DNA of 45,506 bases from NCBI RefSeq assembly GCF_007954265.1, contig NZ_VOLS01000034.1, forward strand, positions 1 through 45,506, given 5' to 3'. This document shows, one piece after another, positions 26,631-33,409 of this stretch. The stretch's first letter is position 1, and every line of letters begins with the position of its first letter. The notes under the pieces are model-generated. The model ran no database searches. It saw only the letters and a list, made by a program, of their open reading frames with translations, and was not told the DNA's origin. Origin of the DNA: Colwellia sp. C1TZA3 (GTDB lineage: Bacteria > Pseudomonadota > Gammaproteobacteria > Enterobacterales > Alteromonadaceae). Both the position numbers and the translations under genes were made by a program.

Positions 26631-26635
26631 TGGTA
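26479..26635 (+). mobile_element. MITE-like element, family A copy 4 (157 bp), in sRNA copy 6
   Basis: Inserted in CTTAGTTATACG of the array unit; the empty site is seen in the other units. TTA is duplicated (26476-26478, 26636-26638). Same length as all other complete copies. Confidence 0.92.
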
Positions 26636-26682
26636 TTATACGTTGTAAAAGCAAAAAATGATCAAAGTAATGAGCAAAAAAA

Positions 26683-26697
26683 GCCCCATCAAGGGGC
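26683..26697 (-). terminator. Terminator of the DUF2878-CHI-DUF3833 operon
   Basis: GCCCC and GGGGC close a five-base loop (TTGAT on the minus strand), followed by seven U. The sRNA terminators have the same arms and the same TTGAT with an extra TCTGACTC inserted before it, so they appear to derive from, or share descent with, this one. Confidence 0.85.
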
Positions 26698-26759
26698 AAA
26701 GGTTTACACAGTAATTTATCCAGATGGTCAACGCCAGCTACAACAATGAATCCAAGGCT

Positions 26760-27311
26760 TTATTGACAGCTTTTTACGGGCAATTCTTTATCAAAAAACA
26801 AAGTAATTTCAGCAACAGTAACACCAAACTTCTTCATTTTTGTTCGATTAAAAACACGGTGTTCATCAATTTGATACATCCAATCGTCAAGTGACAATTG
26901 TATTTCTTCACCGTCTATTGGTACCAATAAGTCATATTGCCATTGAAAGGCAAAACCCATTTGTTGACCGACTGCTTTGCCAACAACATCTCCAGCACTA
27001 CCTAGGTATTTACCCTGCTTTAGTTTTGTTAGCTGCCAGTTACGATAAGTGACTTCACCATCAGCAAAGTAAAATACTTCTTTCAACACGCCTTCATCAC
27101 CTTGCCATTGGCCATCAAGCTCAACACAAAAACGCCGAGTCACTTTACTAGTGTAGTCTTGTACCATACCCCAGGCTATCGACTTGCCAGAAAAATATTG
27201 CTGTATATCTAATTTAGGAGCCGTTGCTTGGTAATCGTCTAATGGTGTTGTACAACTTGAAAGTACAAAGGCTAAGCAAAAAATTGCCGCTGATTTAGCA
27301 TGTTTATTCAT
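26760..27311 (-). CDS. DUF3833 family lipoprotein
   Basis: The 183-residue product is a lipoprotein (VLSSCTTP, lipid Cys at residue 20) of the DUF3833 family: LDIQQYFSGKSIAWGMVQDYTSKVTRRF, VLKEVFYFADGEVTYRNW and FQWQYDLLVP are typical. The lipocalin-like beta pattern suggests binding of a lipid in the periplasm. It overlaps the chalcone-isomerase-like gene by 4 nt and is last in a three-gene operon that begins at DUF2878 with an ECF promoter. Function not established. Confidence 0.9.
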   Translation of the reverse strand: MNKHAKSAAIFCLAFVLSSCTTPLDDYQATAPKLDIQQYFSGKSIAWGMVQDYTSKVTRRFCVELDGQWQGDEGVLKEVFYFADGEVTYRNWQLTKLKQGKYLGSAGDVVGKAVGQQMGFAFQWQYDLLVPIDGEEIQLSLDDWMYQIDEHRVFNRTKMKKFGVTVAEITLFFDKELPVKSCQ

Positions 27312-27943
27312 ATACTATTCCCTAATAGCTGTTGTCGTAGTTTAGGCTCACTGGTGTTTTCATCTAACCAAATGCTAAGAAATATTTTAGCAAAAGTTAA
27401 ACTTTCAATTTCACCTATTTTTTGTCTATTTAAATAGAATACGCTCGTCCCCCTTTGGCTTAACATTGACAAGCGATCGCCCGCATTAATATCTGACCAT
27501 ATATTTTCTAACAAAGGCAGAAAAGCTCGATACTCATTTTCATTAAGTGCTAAATGTTGCCATTGTGAAACGGTGTTATCTATTAATTCTTTTTTACTTA
27601 TATCGCGTAGGTAATGTATTTCAAACAATGCATGCTGGCACACATTACTAAAAGGTTGTTGACCGTCAGTAGTTAATAGTGAACTTTCATAAATGTCCCA
27701 AAACAAAACTGAAAATTTGGCTTTACCCAACAATGTAAAATGCTGTTCAGTAGTTAACTTGGTTAAGTCGCCAGCTATGATAGTGGCTTGTTCAGTAACT
27801 TGACACTTCATCAAACCTTCATCACTAACGGCTTCAACTTCATGGTTAGTAACACTTTCAGTCGGGTTATCGGCTAACGCATTTAAGGAAAACAAACAAA
27901 ATAGTACTGTAAGCGTAGGCATAACATTGATATTAACCAACAT
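27308..27943 (-). CDS. Chalcone isomerase-like periplasmic protein
   Basis: The 211-residue product has a signal peptide (LFCLFSLNALA) and the chalcone isomerase-like fold pattern: LLGKAKFSVLFWDIYESSLLTTDG, FEIHYLRDISKKELIDNTVSQW and RGTSVFYLNRQKIGEIES, then a short amphipathic end. Bacterial members are not flavonoid enzymes; the fold binds fatty acids in plant FAP proteins, which would suit a lipid-remodelling regulon. It overlaps DUF2878 by 11 nt and DUF3833 by 4 nt, so the three are translated together. Confidence 0.87.
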   Translation of the reverse strand: MLVNINVMPTLTVLFCLFSLNALADNPTESVTNHEVEAVSDEGLMKCQVTEQATIIAGDLTKLTTEQHFTLLGKAKFSVLFWDIYESSLLTTDGQQPFSNVCQHALFEIHYLRDISKKELIDNTVSQWQHLALNENEYRAFLPLLENIWSDINAGDRLSMLSQRGTSVFYLNRQKIGEIESLTFAKIFLSIWLDENTSEPKLRQQLLGNSI

Positions 27944-28445
27944 AACTTTTTTCCTTCACAAGTAACCAACGACTTAGCGCAAAAATAAATACCATTAACG
28001 GGCCCCACAAACAGGCCAGTAATAAATAACTAGACCCTACTGATAGCCCTAAGTCAACCACTGACAATTTTGCTCCGGCAAGATAACTTAGCGGGGCTGA
28101 TATTGCGCCAACAGAAAGTTGCAGTAATTTGGAATTAGCTAGAAAAGCTAAACTATGGCGTATGGTACTGGCAAAAATGATCCACAAGGTAATCAGCCAA
28201 AAAGGAATACCGTCAGTGCCTGGAAAAATAAAAACACCTGAATTAACTAAAGCAAAATCTAACCAAATACCAAGCGTTGCCACTAAGCAGATTAGTAGTA
28301 TTTCGTTTTTAGTGCTTTTAAAATACCAAAGCTGTGCGCCAAATAAAACAGCAACAATGGGAATAAATAAATCGCCAATAAAAACTAAGCCAAACCAAGC
28401 AACATTGAACGCGACTAAATTATATAATGGAGACTTTATTTTCAT
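27933..28445 (-). CDS. DUF2878 family inner-membrane protein
   Basis: A 170-residue integral membrane protein with about five or six hydrophobic helices. The start NLVAFNVAWFGLVFIGD and the central LDFALVNSGVFIFPGTDGIPFWLITLWIIF are typical of DUF2878. It is first in the DUF2878, chalcone-isomerase-like, DUF3833 operon and is preceded by an ECF-type promoter, with a leader of about 47 nt. Divergent from the DUF3429 gene. Function unknown; membrane lipid change under light stress is a guess from context. Confidence 0.88.
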   Translation of the reverse strand: MKIKSPLYNLVAFNVAWFGLVFIGDLFIPIVAVLFGAQLWYFKSTKNEILLICLVATLGIWLDFALVNSGVFIFPGTDGIPFWLITLWIIFASTIRHSLAFLANSKLLQLSVGAISAPLSYLAGAKLSVVDLGLSVGSSYLLLACLWGPLMVFIFALSRWLLVKEKSYVG

Positions 28446-28498
28446 AGTTTTATTCTCATCACTTTATTTTCGTGGCTTTATTCACATAGCTTTGCAAT

Positions 28499-28526
28499 TA
28501 TACGTTATAAACTGCAAACGGGATTA
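28499..28526 (-). promoter_or_regulatory. ECF-type promoter of the DUF2878 operon
   Basis: TAATCC-N16-CGTATA on the minus strand. The -35 is weaker than TGATCN, but the spacer is exact and the -10 perfect. It stands back to back with the DUF3429 promoter. Confidence 0.65.
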
Positions 28527-28544
28527 GTCTACTCAGGTTTTTTA

Positions 28545-28572
28545 TGATCTATGTTCCGAAAAATTTCGTATG
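28545..28572 (+). promoter_or_regulatory. ECF-type promoter of the DUF3429 gene
   Basis: TGATCT-N16-CGTATG on the plus strand, with the start point expected about 24 nt before the ATG and an AAAGAG ribosome site between. Confidence 0.75.
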
Positions 28573-28602
28573 TTGAAAAATAAATATTAGAAAGAGCTTA
28601 CT

Positions 28603-29019
28603 ATGCAAACGCAAGAAACCTTAGGTTATTTAGGATTAACTCCCTTTGTACTAGCACTGGTTTTTGATAAATTCAGTTCAGCATTATTTAATGTCCCAGC
28701 CGAACAAGTATTTATATTTTACAGCGCTATTATTCTCAGCTTTATCGCCGGCACACTGTGGCGTAAACACAACGATAAGTTAAGTATTAAACTGCAGCTT
28801 TGTAGTAACTTGTTTAGTCTGCTCGCTTTTTTCGCCCTGCTATTGCCTAATTATGCGGCACTTGTGGTATTGGCTATAGTTTATCCCGCTATTTTACTGT
28901 GTGAGTACTACTTTGAGCCAGCTAAAACTAAGAATAAGCCTTACTTACGCATGCGATTGAATTTAACTACGCTAGTGGTAGTGATGCATATCGTTGCTGT
29001 TGTGTTGTGGTGCACTTAA
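28603..29019 (+). CDS. DUF3429-like inner-membrane protein
   Basis: The 138-residue product has four predicted membrane helices. The N-terminal YLGLTPFVLALVFDKF and the SFIAGTLWRK segment after the second helix are like DUF3429, in which a small residue pattern FxxGxxW is conserved. It is monocistronic, divergent from the DUF2878 operon, and directly behind a strong ECF-type promoter. Family function is unknown; the context places it with the photo-oxidative stress genes. Confidence 0.8.
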   Translation: MQTQETLGYLGLTPFVLALVFDKFSSALFNVPAEQVFIFYSAIILSFIAGTLWRKHNDKLSIKLQLCSNLFSLLAFFALLLPNYAALVVLAIVYPAILLCEYYFEPAKTKNKPYLRMRLNLTTLVVVMHIVAVVLWCT

Positions 29020-29329
29020 TCAGTTCAGACCTGTTGACTCAGACCTGTTGACTCAGACTTATAGACTCGAATATTAAAATAAAAGTTAATACCGTTATAA
29101 AATTGACCACATATTTAAATTTAGAGCGCATCATTGATAACTTACACAAATAATAAGTTCAAAAAGTAATAAGGCCAAAAAGTAATAAGTGGCCAAAGAC
29201 TACAATAAAGTAGTGGTGGCTATTATCTTGAAAAACACCATTAGTAGTCAGCCTAATTGCTGTACTCAAGAATAAAATGGTTGGCTAAATGTAGGGTTTA
29301 TTTAGCAAAGTGGTAAATACATAGTAATA

Positions 29330-29484
29330 CCAATCAAATTAATTAATGGTGCAAATTTTAATGAGGGTAAATTTTCAAGAACAAGGCGCTTGATTGAGCA
29401 ATAGCTGGCTATTGGGATTGAAAGCAACGATGTTATTGGATATTTAGACCATTTAAAAAGATCACTTAGTTAGTTTGATTGGTA
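29330..29484 (+). mobile_element. MITE-like element, family C (155 bp)
   Basis: Begins TACCAATCAAATT and ends TTAGTTTGATTGGTA, flanked by TAA (29327-29329, 29485-29487). The middle (AAGGCGCTTGATTGAGCAAT onward) is nearly the same as the family A core, while the ends differ, so A and C are related by recombination or divergence. Confidence 0.8.
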
Positions 29485-29487
29485 TAA

Positions 29488-29644
29488 TACCAATCCCATT
29501 AAGTTATTGCTCACTTGTACTAGTTAAAATAGCTCAAGGCTGTGTTGCTCTCAATCCCAATAGCCAGCTATTGCTCAATCGAGCGCCTTACCTTGAATTA
29601 TTTTTCCTGCGCACAACAAGATCACAAATTTAATGGAACTGGTA
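29488..29644 (-). mobile_element. MITE-like element, family A copy 5 (157 bp, reverse)
   Basis: Full-length copy in reverse orientation, flanked by TAA (29485-29487, 29645-29647). The left TAA is shared with the family C element. Confidence 0.9.
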
Positions 29645-29724
29645 TAAGTACGCGATGAGACAATAAAGTAATTTATCGATAAACTTTATTACCGCAACTT
29701 GCTAAAAAAGCATGCTACCAAAGC

Positions 29725-29940
29725 TTACTGCCAGCCAAAGCGCCACAACGTAGGCTGTTTTAAATCTCGCCAGTTTATGGAGTATTCACTGTTATTAATG
29801 ACTGCGGTTATAAGACATGCGATAACATTTTTATCTTCATCAAATTCCACTTCAGTGATCACAAAGTGTTTCTCTCGGTTTTCAACACTCAGTTTAGTCC
29901 ACTTACTATGTAACAATACTTTCGGATTTACTCTGTTCAT
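29725..29940 (-). CDS. TIGR02450 family Trp-rich small protein
   Basis: The 71-residue product fits the TIGR02450 small conserved Trp-rich family: start MNRVNPKVLLHSKWT, then NREKHFVITEVEFDED, and the end INWRDLKQPTLWRFGWQ. Four tryptophans lie at conserved places. It overlaps the next gene upstream (DUF3081-like) by 4 nt and is last of three small genes. Members often occur near light-stress and photolyase genes, as I recall. Function unknown. Confidence 0.85.
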   Translation of the reverse strand: MNRVNPKVLLHSKWTKLSVENREKHFVITEVEFDEDKNVIACLITAVINNSEYSINWRDLKQPTLWRFGWQ

Positions 29941-30209
29941 GCTTTTGCAATCAATAACTTATTTACCTTAGATAAGAATACATCTAAAGTTTCTTGTTGC
30001 TCGAAATCAAAAGTATAACGACCATGAAACAACAAGGTTAAGGTCAAGTCTTTATAACCTAAAAAACAGGTATAACCATCAAAATCATGCCAAGCGGTTA
30101 TACCTTGATACTCATAGTTGCCCTCAGTTTTGCTACCTTGGGTGGTGACTAGATTAAACACCTGTAATAAATCACTTAAGGCGACAGTATTATTTTTCAT
30201 CATTAGCAC
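29937..30209 (-). CDS. DUF3081-like small protein
   Basis: The 90-residue product resembles DUF3081: ALSDLLQVFNLVTTQGSKTEGNYEYQGITAWHDFDGYTCFLGYKDLTLTLLFHG. A start at M4 (MKNNTVA) is also possible. It overlaps the DUF6482 gene by 7 nt and TIGR02450 by 4 nt, so the three form one operon. No signal peptide or membrane helix; a small cytoplasmic protein of unknown role. Confidence 0.75.
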   Translation of the reverse strand: MLMMKNNTVALSDLLQVFNLVTTQGSKTEGNYEYQGITAWHDFDGYTCFLGYKDLTLTLLFHGRYTFDFEQQETLDVFLSKVNKLLIAKA

Positions 30210-30469
30210 AAGATCCTCTGACGATAACGGCTACTCTTTGATTGGCCACACATTTCATCAAAAGCACTGTCCATTTCAAGCAGTGCAGAAAATATATTGT
30301 TACCTCGTAAATACGCTTTTGCTTCGACGATAGAATTGACAACTGCTGCAGAACTTTGTCTTAAACCAACAAAGTTATCACTTGAATCGATTACGCCCAC
30401 TAAATAATGGTTAGAACCTGCAACAGCAATAATCATTGGCTGTGAAGAAGGTGTTGAACTTAATTGCAT
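30203..30469 (-). CDS. DUF6482-like small protein
   Basis: I choose the ATG at 30469 (MQLSSTPSSQ), which has GGAGGT 7 nt upstream, over the longer GTG frame starting at 30523. The 88-residue product resembles DUF6482: HYLVGVIDSSDNFVGLRQSS, SIVEAKAYLRGNNI and the closing SAFDEMCG. It leads a three-gene operon of small proteins. A candidate ECF promoter (30525-30552) gives a leader of about 49 nt, which also agrees with the shorter start. Function unknown. Confidence 0.75.
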   Translation of the reverse strand: MQLSSTPSSQPMIIAVAGSNHYLVGVIDSSDNFVGLRQSSAAVVNSIVEAKAYLRGNNIFSALLEMDSAFDEMCGQSKSSRYRQRILC

Positions 30470-30524
30470 AATAAACCTCCATTGGTCTATTTCTCGTATT
30501 AATCGCTCACGTTTATTAACCACA

Positions 30525-30552
30525 CATACGAGTTAAATAGCAATAAAGTTCA
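30525..30552 (-). promoter_or_regulatory. Candidate weak ECF promoter of the small-protein operon
   Basis: TGAACT-N16-CGTATG on the minus strand. It has one change in the TGATC core, and the -10 is the same as that of the DUF3429 gene. Spacing is exact. Confidence 0.5.
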
Positions 30553-30584
30553 ATGTTATTTACCTTAAACATTCAAAACGCTTG

Positions 30585-31088
30585 TTATTGATAAGCGCCT
30601 TGAGCGTAAGTTAATTCATAACTATGGCTATAAATTTCAAGGATATTACCAAAGGGGTCTTCCATATAAATCATACGGTAAGGTTTTTCACCTGGATAAT
30701 AGTAACGTGGCTCTGCCATACGTTTTTTACCACCAGCGGCGACAATTTTCTCAACTAACTCTTCAAGATTTGGATCTTGCACGCAAAAATGAAAAATACC
30801 AGTTTTCCAATATTCAAAGTTATTTTCTGGATTTTGCTGATTTTTAAATTCAAATAACTCCACGCCGATACGATCGCCGGTCGACATATGGGCAATTTTG
30901 AATTTATCCCAATTAGCTCCGAAAACATCAGTACACATCACGCCAATGGCGCTGTCGTCTTCAACAACCACGGTTGGCTCCATAATTAAATACCAACCTA
31001 AAACTTCAGTATAAAACTTAACTGCTTTTTCTACGCTCGGCACTGAAATACCAATATGTGAAAATGTTCTTGGATATGCTTTGCTCAT
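30585..31088 (-). CDS. VOC family (glyoxalase/dioxygenase-like) protein
   Basis: The start at 31088 (MSKAYPRTFSHIG) has AGAGGTT about 9 nt upstream and is preferred to the frame opening ten codons earlier. The 167 residues form two beta-alpha-beta-beta-beta modules of the vicinal oxygen chelate fold: FSHIGISVPSVEKAVKFYTEVLGW, then GIFHFCVQDPNLEELVEKIVAAGG and YMEDPFGNILEIYSHSYE, where His and Glu metal ligands are in place (H at the start of each module, E in LEIYS). Substrate unknown. It is divergent from a LysR regulator, which probably controls it. Confidence 0.85.
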   Translation of the reverse strand: MSKAYPRTFSHIGISVPSVEKAVKFYTEVLGWYLIMEPTVVVEDDSAIGVMCTDVFGANWDKFKIAHMSTGDRIGVELFEFKNQQNPENNFEYWKTGIFHFCVQDPNLEELVEKIVAAGGKKRMAEPRYYYPGEKPYRMIYMEDPFGNILEIYSHSYELTYAQGAYQ

Positions 31089-31182
31089 CTTAATAACCTC
31101 TTTTAATTTGATGGACAAAGTATAGACAGTATTATAAATTATAAAAAATTATCATTAATTATTATATTGAGTACGTTTTGTT

Positions 31183-32055
31183 ATGATTAATCTTGTTTGG
31201 TTAAAAACTTTTTGCACACTGGTTGATGTTGGCCACTTTACTAAAACTGCTGATCGGCTTTTTATGACACAGTCAGGGGTTAGTCAACAAGTTAAAAAGC
31301 TAGAGCAGCAGCTAAACACCCTATTAATAATGCGCGAAGGCAAGTCTTTTTCCCTTACCGACGCCGGCATAAAATTACACCAACAAGGACAAAGCTTATT
31401 ACAGAGCTCCGCAGAGTTAGAAAAATCAATCCAACAAGATGATCCTTACATCGGCGCAGTAAAAATTGCCTCACCGGGCAGTATTGGCTTAAAGTTATAT
31501 CCTTATATGCTCGAAATTCAACAACAGCACAGGCAATTAGCCATCGACTACAAATTTGCGCCAAATAAAAATATTGAGCAAGACTTAACTGCGCGTAAAA
31601 TCGATATTGGTTTAGTAACCGAGCTGAGTAAGGCAGCTACTATTATCAGCCAAAAAGTCGCTGTTGAGCCACTGGTACTAGTCACGGCAAATACGGTAGA
31701 TACCATCACTTGGCAAACACTGATCACGCTAGGCTTTATTGACCATCCTGATGGTGAGCATCATGCACAAGCGCTGCTCAGTAAAAACTATGCTGAATTT
31801 GAACACATTAGCCAATTTGAGCATCAAGGATTTTCCAATCAAATTAGCTTAATTCTTGAACCCGTTTGCCGTGGGCTTGGCTTTACCGTTTTACCCTTAT
31901 ACGCTGCTAAGGCTTTTAATAAACCAGAAAAGATAAGGGTACATTTATTAGCACAGTCGGTAAATGAAACACTATACTTGTGTCAGAACCGACACTCGCT
32001 TAAAAACAACCGCAGCAAATATATCAAAAGCGTTATTGCCGACTTCATCGCTTAG
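31183..32055 (+). CDS. LysR-type transcriptional regulator
   Basis: The 290-residue product has the N-terminal winged helix of LysR regulators: LVWLKTFCTLVDVGHFTKTADRLFMTQSGVSQQVKKLEQQLNT is a standard sequence, followed by LTDAGIKLHQQG and a periplasmic-binding-like effector domain that begins GAVKIASPGSIGLKLYPYML. It is divergent from the VOC gene with a 94-bp spacer between start codons, the usual place for autoregulation and target control. A family A element begins 3 bp after its stop codon. Confidence 0.92.
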   Translation: MINLVWLKTFCTLVDVGHFTKTADRLFMTQSGVSQQVKKLEQQLNTLLIMREGKSFSLTDAGIKLHQQGQSLLQSSAELEKSIQQDDPYIGAVKIASPGSIGLKLYPYMLEIQQQHRQLAIDYKFAPNKNIEQDLTARKIDIGLVTELSKAATIISQKVAVEPLVLVTANTVDTITWQTLITLGFIDHPDGEHHAQALLSKNYAEFEHISQFEHQGFSNQISLILEPVCRGLGFTVLPLYAAKAFNKPEKIRVHLLAQSVNETLYLCQNRHSLKNNRSKYIKSVIADFIA

Positions 32056-32058
32056 TTA

Positions 32059-32215
32059 TACCAGTTCCATTAAGTTTGTGATCTTGTTGTGCGCAGGAAA
32101 AATGACTGAAGGTAAGGCGCTCGATTGAGCAATAGCTGGCTATTGGGATTGAGAGCAACACAGCCTTGAGCTATTTTAACTAGTACAAGTGAGCAATAAC
32201 TTAATGGGATTGGTA
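32059..32215 (+). mobile_element. MITE-like element, family A copy 6 (157 bp)
   Basis: Full-length copy flanked by TTA (32056-32058, 32216-32218), directly behind the LysR gene, whose transcript it probably ends with a long hairpin. Confidence 0.9.
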
Positions 32216-32527
32216 TTATTCAGATAAAACCGCTATCAATGATTCAATGCTAACTGATGAAATGAAGGCATTAAACATGATCATATTTAATGCCGTGCTT
32301 GATAATTACTCGCTAGCAGCAATTATTAAGCACAGTGACTGATTGCACCAAAATAAAGCAAATTGTTTATTTACTGCCCTTTAGCCACTTTGTCATTTTT
32401 TAACCTCCAGCGCTAAAAATAAAATAACCTTAATTACTCAACAAGTTACAACCTAACCTCAGTAGCTAAAATAATGGCATAAGAGTTGAAAGTATAATCA
32501 TATTAATATCCGACTAAGGTGAAAATC
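32216..32527. other. Spacer before the glucosylglycerate operon
   Basis: No gene seen. An A/T-rich region with GTATAATC at about 32491 as a possible -10 for the operon; I could not match a convincing -35. Confidence 0.5.
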
Positions 32528-33409
32528 ATGCTCTCAACTTTTATTAAACAACATAAGCTGCCTGAAAAATTTAAACTAACGGCACAAGAGCACTACCAAC
32601 CGCTTGCGGAGCGAATATTCAGTCAGTTTACAAAAAGTCATGGCGCTTATTTTGTTGGTATTAACGGCTGTCAGGGTAGCGGTAAATCAACACTGACTGA
32701 TTTCATCGCTGAATATTTAGCAGCGACCTATCAATTAACCATTGTAGTGATGTCGTTAGATGACTTCTATTTCACCGGTGAAAAACGTCAGCAGCTTGCT
32801 GATAACATTCACCCGTTATTAGCGACTCGTGGTGTGCCTGGCACGCACGATGTCGCGATGTTAGAAACTACCTTAACAAAATTAAAAACTCAACAAACAG
32901 GGTTTGCTATCCCAAGGTTTAATAAGGCAACGGACGAACCATATCCAAAAGAGCAGTGGCCGATAGTTAAAAAACCTGCAGACATTATTTTATTAGAAGG
33001 CTGGTGTTGGGGTGTAAAGCCACAAACTGACGAACAATTAAAAGCCCCCGTCAATGAACTTGAGCTCAAACATGACAGCAAAGGTGACTGGCGCCATTAT
33101 GTTAATCAACAACTTAAAAGTCGTTATCAACCTTTGTATAGAACCATGGACTTCTGGTTAGCACTGCAAGCCCCCTCGTTTGATTGCGTTTACCAATGGC
33201 GCTTAGAACAAGAGCAAAAATTGCAAGACAACAATATCGGTTTACCAAATTCAAAAGTCATGAAATCTGCCGGGATATTGAATTTCACGCAATATTTTCA
33301 ACGACTGAGTGTGCAAGCATGCCTGAGCATTGCAAAGTCTGCAGACACTATTTTTTACTTAGATTACGCAAGGAATATTTCAAAAACGCCCTTTATGGCA
33401 GAGCTATGA
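32528..33409 (+). CDS. D-glycerate kinase-like P-loop protein
   Basis: I use the ATG at 32528, with AAGGTG about 8 nt upstream, over a GTG at 32519. The 293-residue product has a Walker A motif GCQGSGKST and then VVMSLDDFYF, RGVPGTHDV and LLEGWCWG, the pattern of the glycerate kinase / YGR205W group related to phosphoribulokinase. It should make 3-phosphoglycerate from D-glycerate and ATP. It overlaps the phosphatase gene by 4 nt (ATGA). In the operon it would return the glycerate set free by the phosphorylase to the synthase substrate. The plant-type D-glycerate 3-kinase name is likely but unproved. Confidence 0.85.
   Translation: MLSTFIKQHKLPEKFKLTAQEHYQPLAERIFSQFTKSHGAYFVGINGCQGSGKSTLTDFIAEYLAATYQLTIVVMSLDDFYFTGEKRQQLADNIHPLLATRGVPGTHDVAMLETTLTKLKTQQTGFAIPRFNKATDEPYPKEQWPIVKKPADIILLEGWCWGVKPQTDEQLKAPVNELELKHDSKGDWRHYVNQQLKSRYQPLYRTMDFWLALQAPSFDCVYQWRLEQEQKLQDNNIGLPNSKVMKSAGILNFTQYFQRLSVQACLSIAKSADTIFYLDYARNISKTPFMAEL

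Larger units (their letters stand above)
25556..26700 (-). repeat. Tandem array of about 121-124-bp units, each an apparent sRNA gene
   Basis: Six units lie head to tail. Distances between successive TATACG marks on the plus strand are 146, 123, 283, 121, 124 and 284 bp; the two long ones are 123 or 124 plus a 160-bp insertion (157-bp element and 3-bp duplication). Each unit, read on the minus strand, holds promoter, 5' hairpin, CU-rich stretch and terminator. The array lies between the DUF3833 operon terminator and the LON gene. There are no unique spacers and no cas genes, so it is not a CRISPR array. Confidence 0.9.
29020..29724. other. Gene-free spacer with two back-to-back elements
   Basis: No gene is supported. 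It holds a short direct repeat (GACCTGTTGACTCA twice, 29030-29060), a family C element and a reverse family A element that share one TAA. A weak hairpin AATAAAGT/ACTTTATT at 29662-29690 may end the small-protein operon that comes from the right. Confidence 0.6.

Noticed and set aside
26490-26699. Small minus-strand open frame
   Set aside because: It covers a mobile element and the sRNA promoter; the frame is accidental and has no ribosome site.
25556-26700. CRISPR array
   Set aside because: The repeats are long (about 121-124 bp), contiguous, and have no unique spacers; no cas genes are near. Promoter and terminator content explains the unit better.
33184-33405. Longer N-terminus for the glycosyl-phosphoglycerate phosphatase
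   Set aside because: This part lies inside the kinase gene in another frame; the ATGA overlap at 33406 and the family start (IIFSDLDGTLL near the N-terminus) give the shorter protein.
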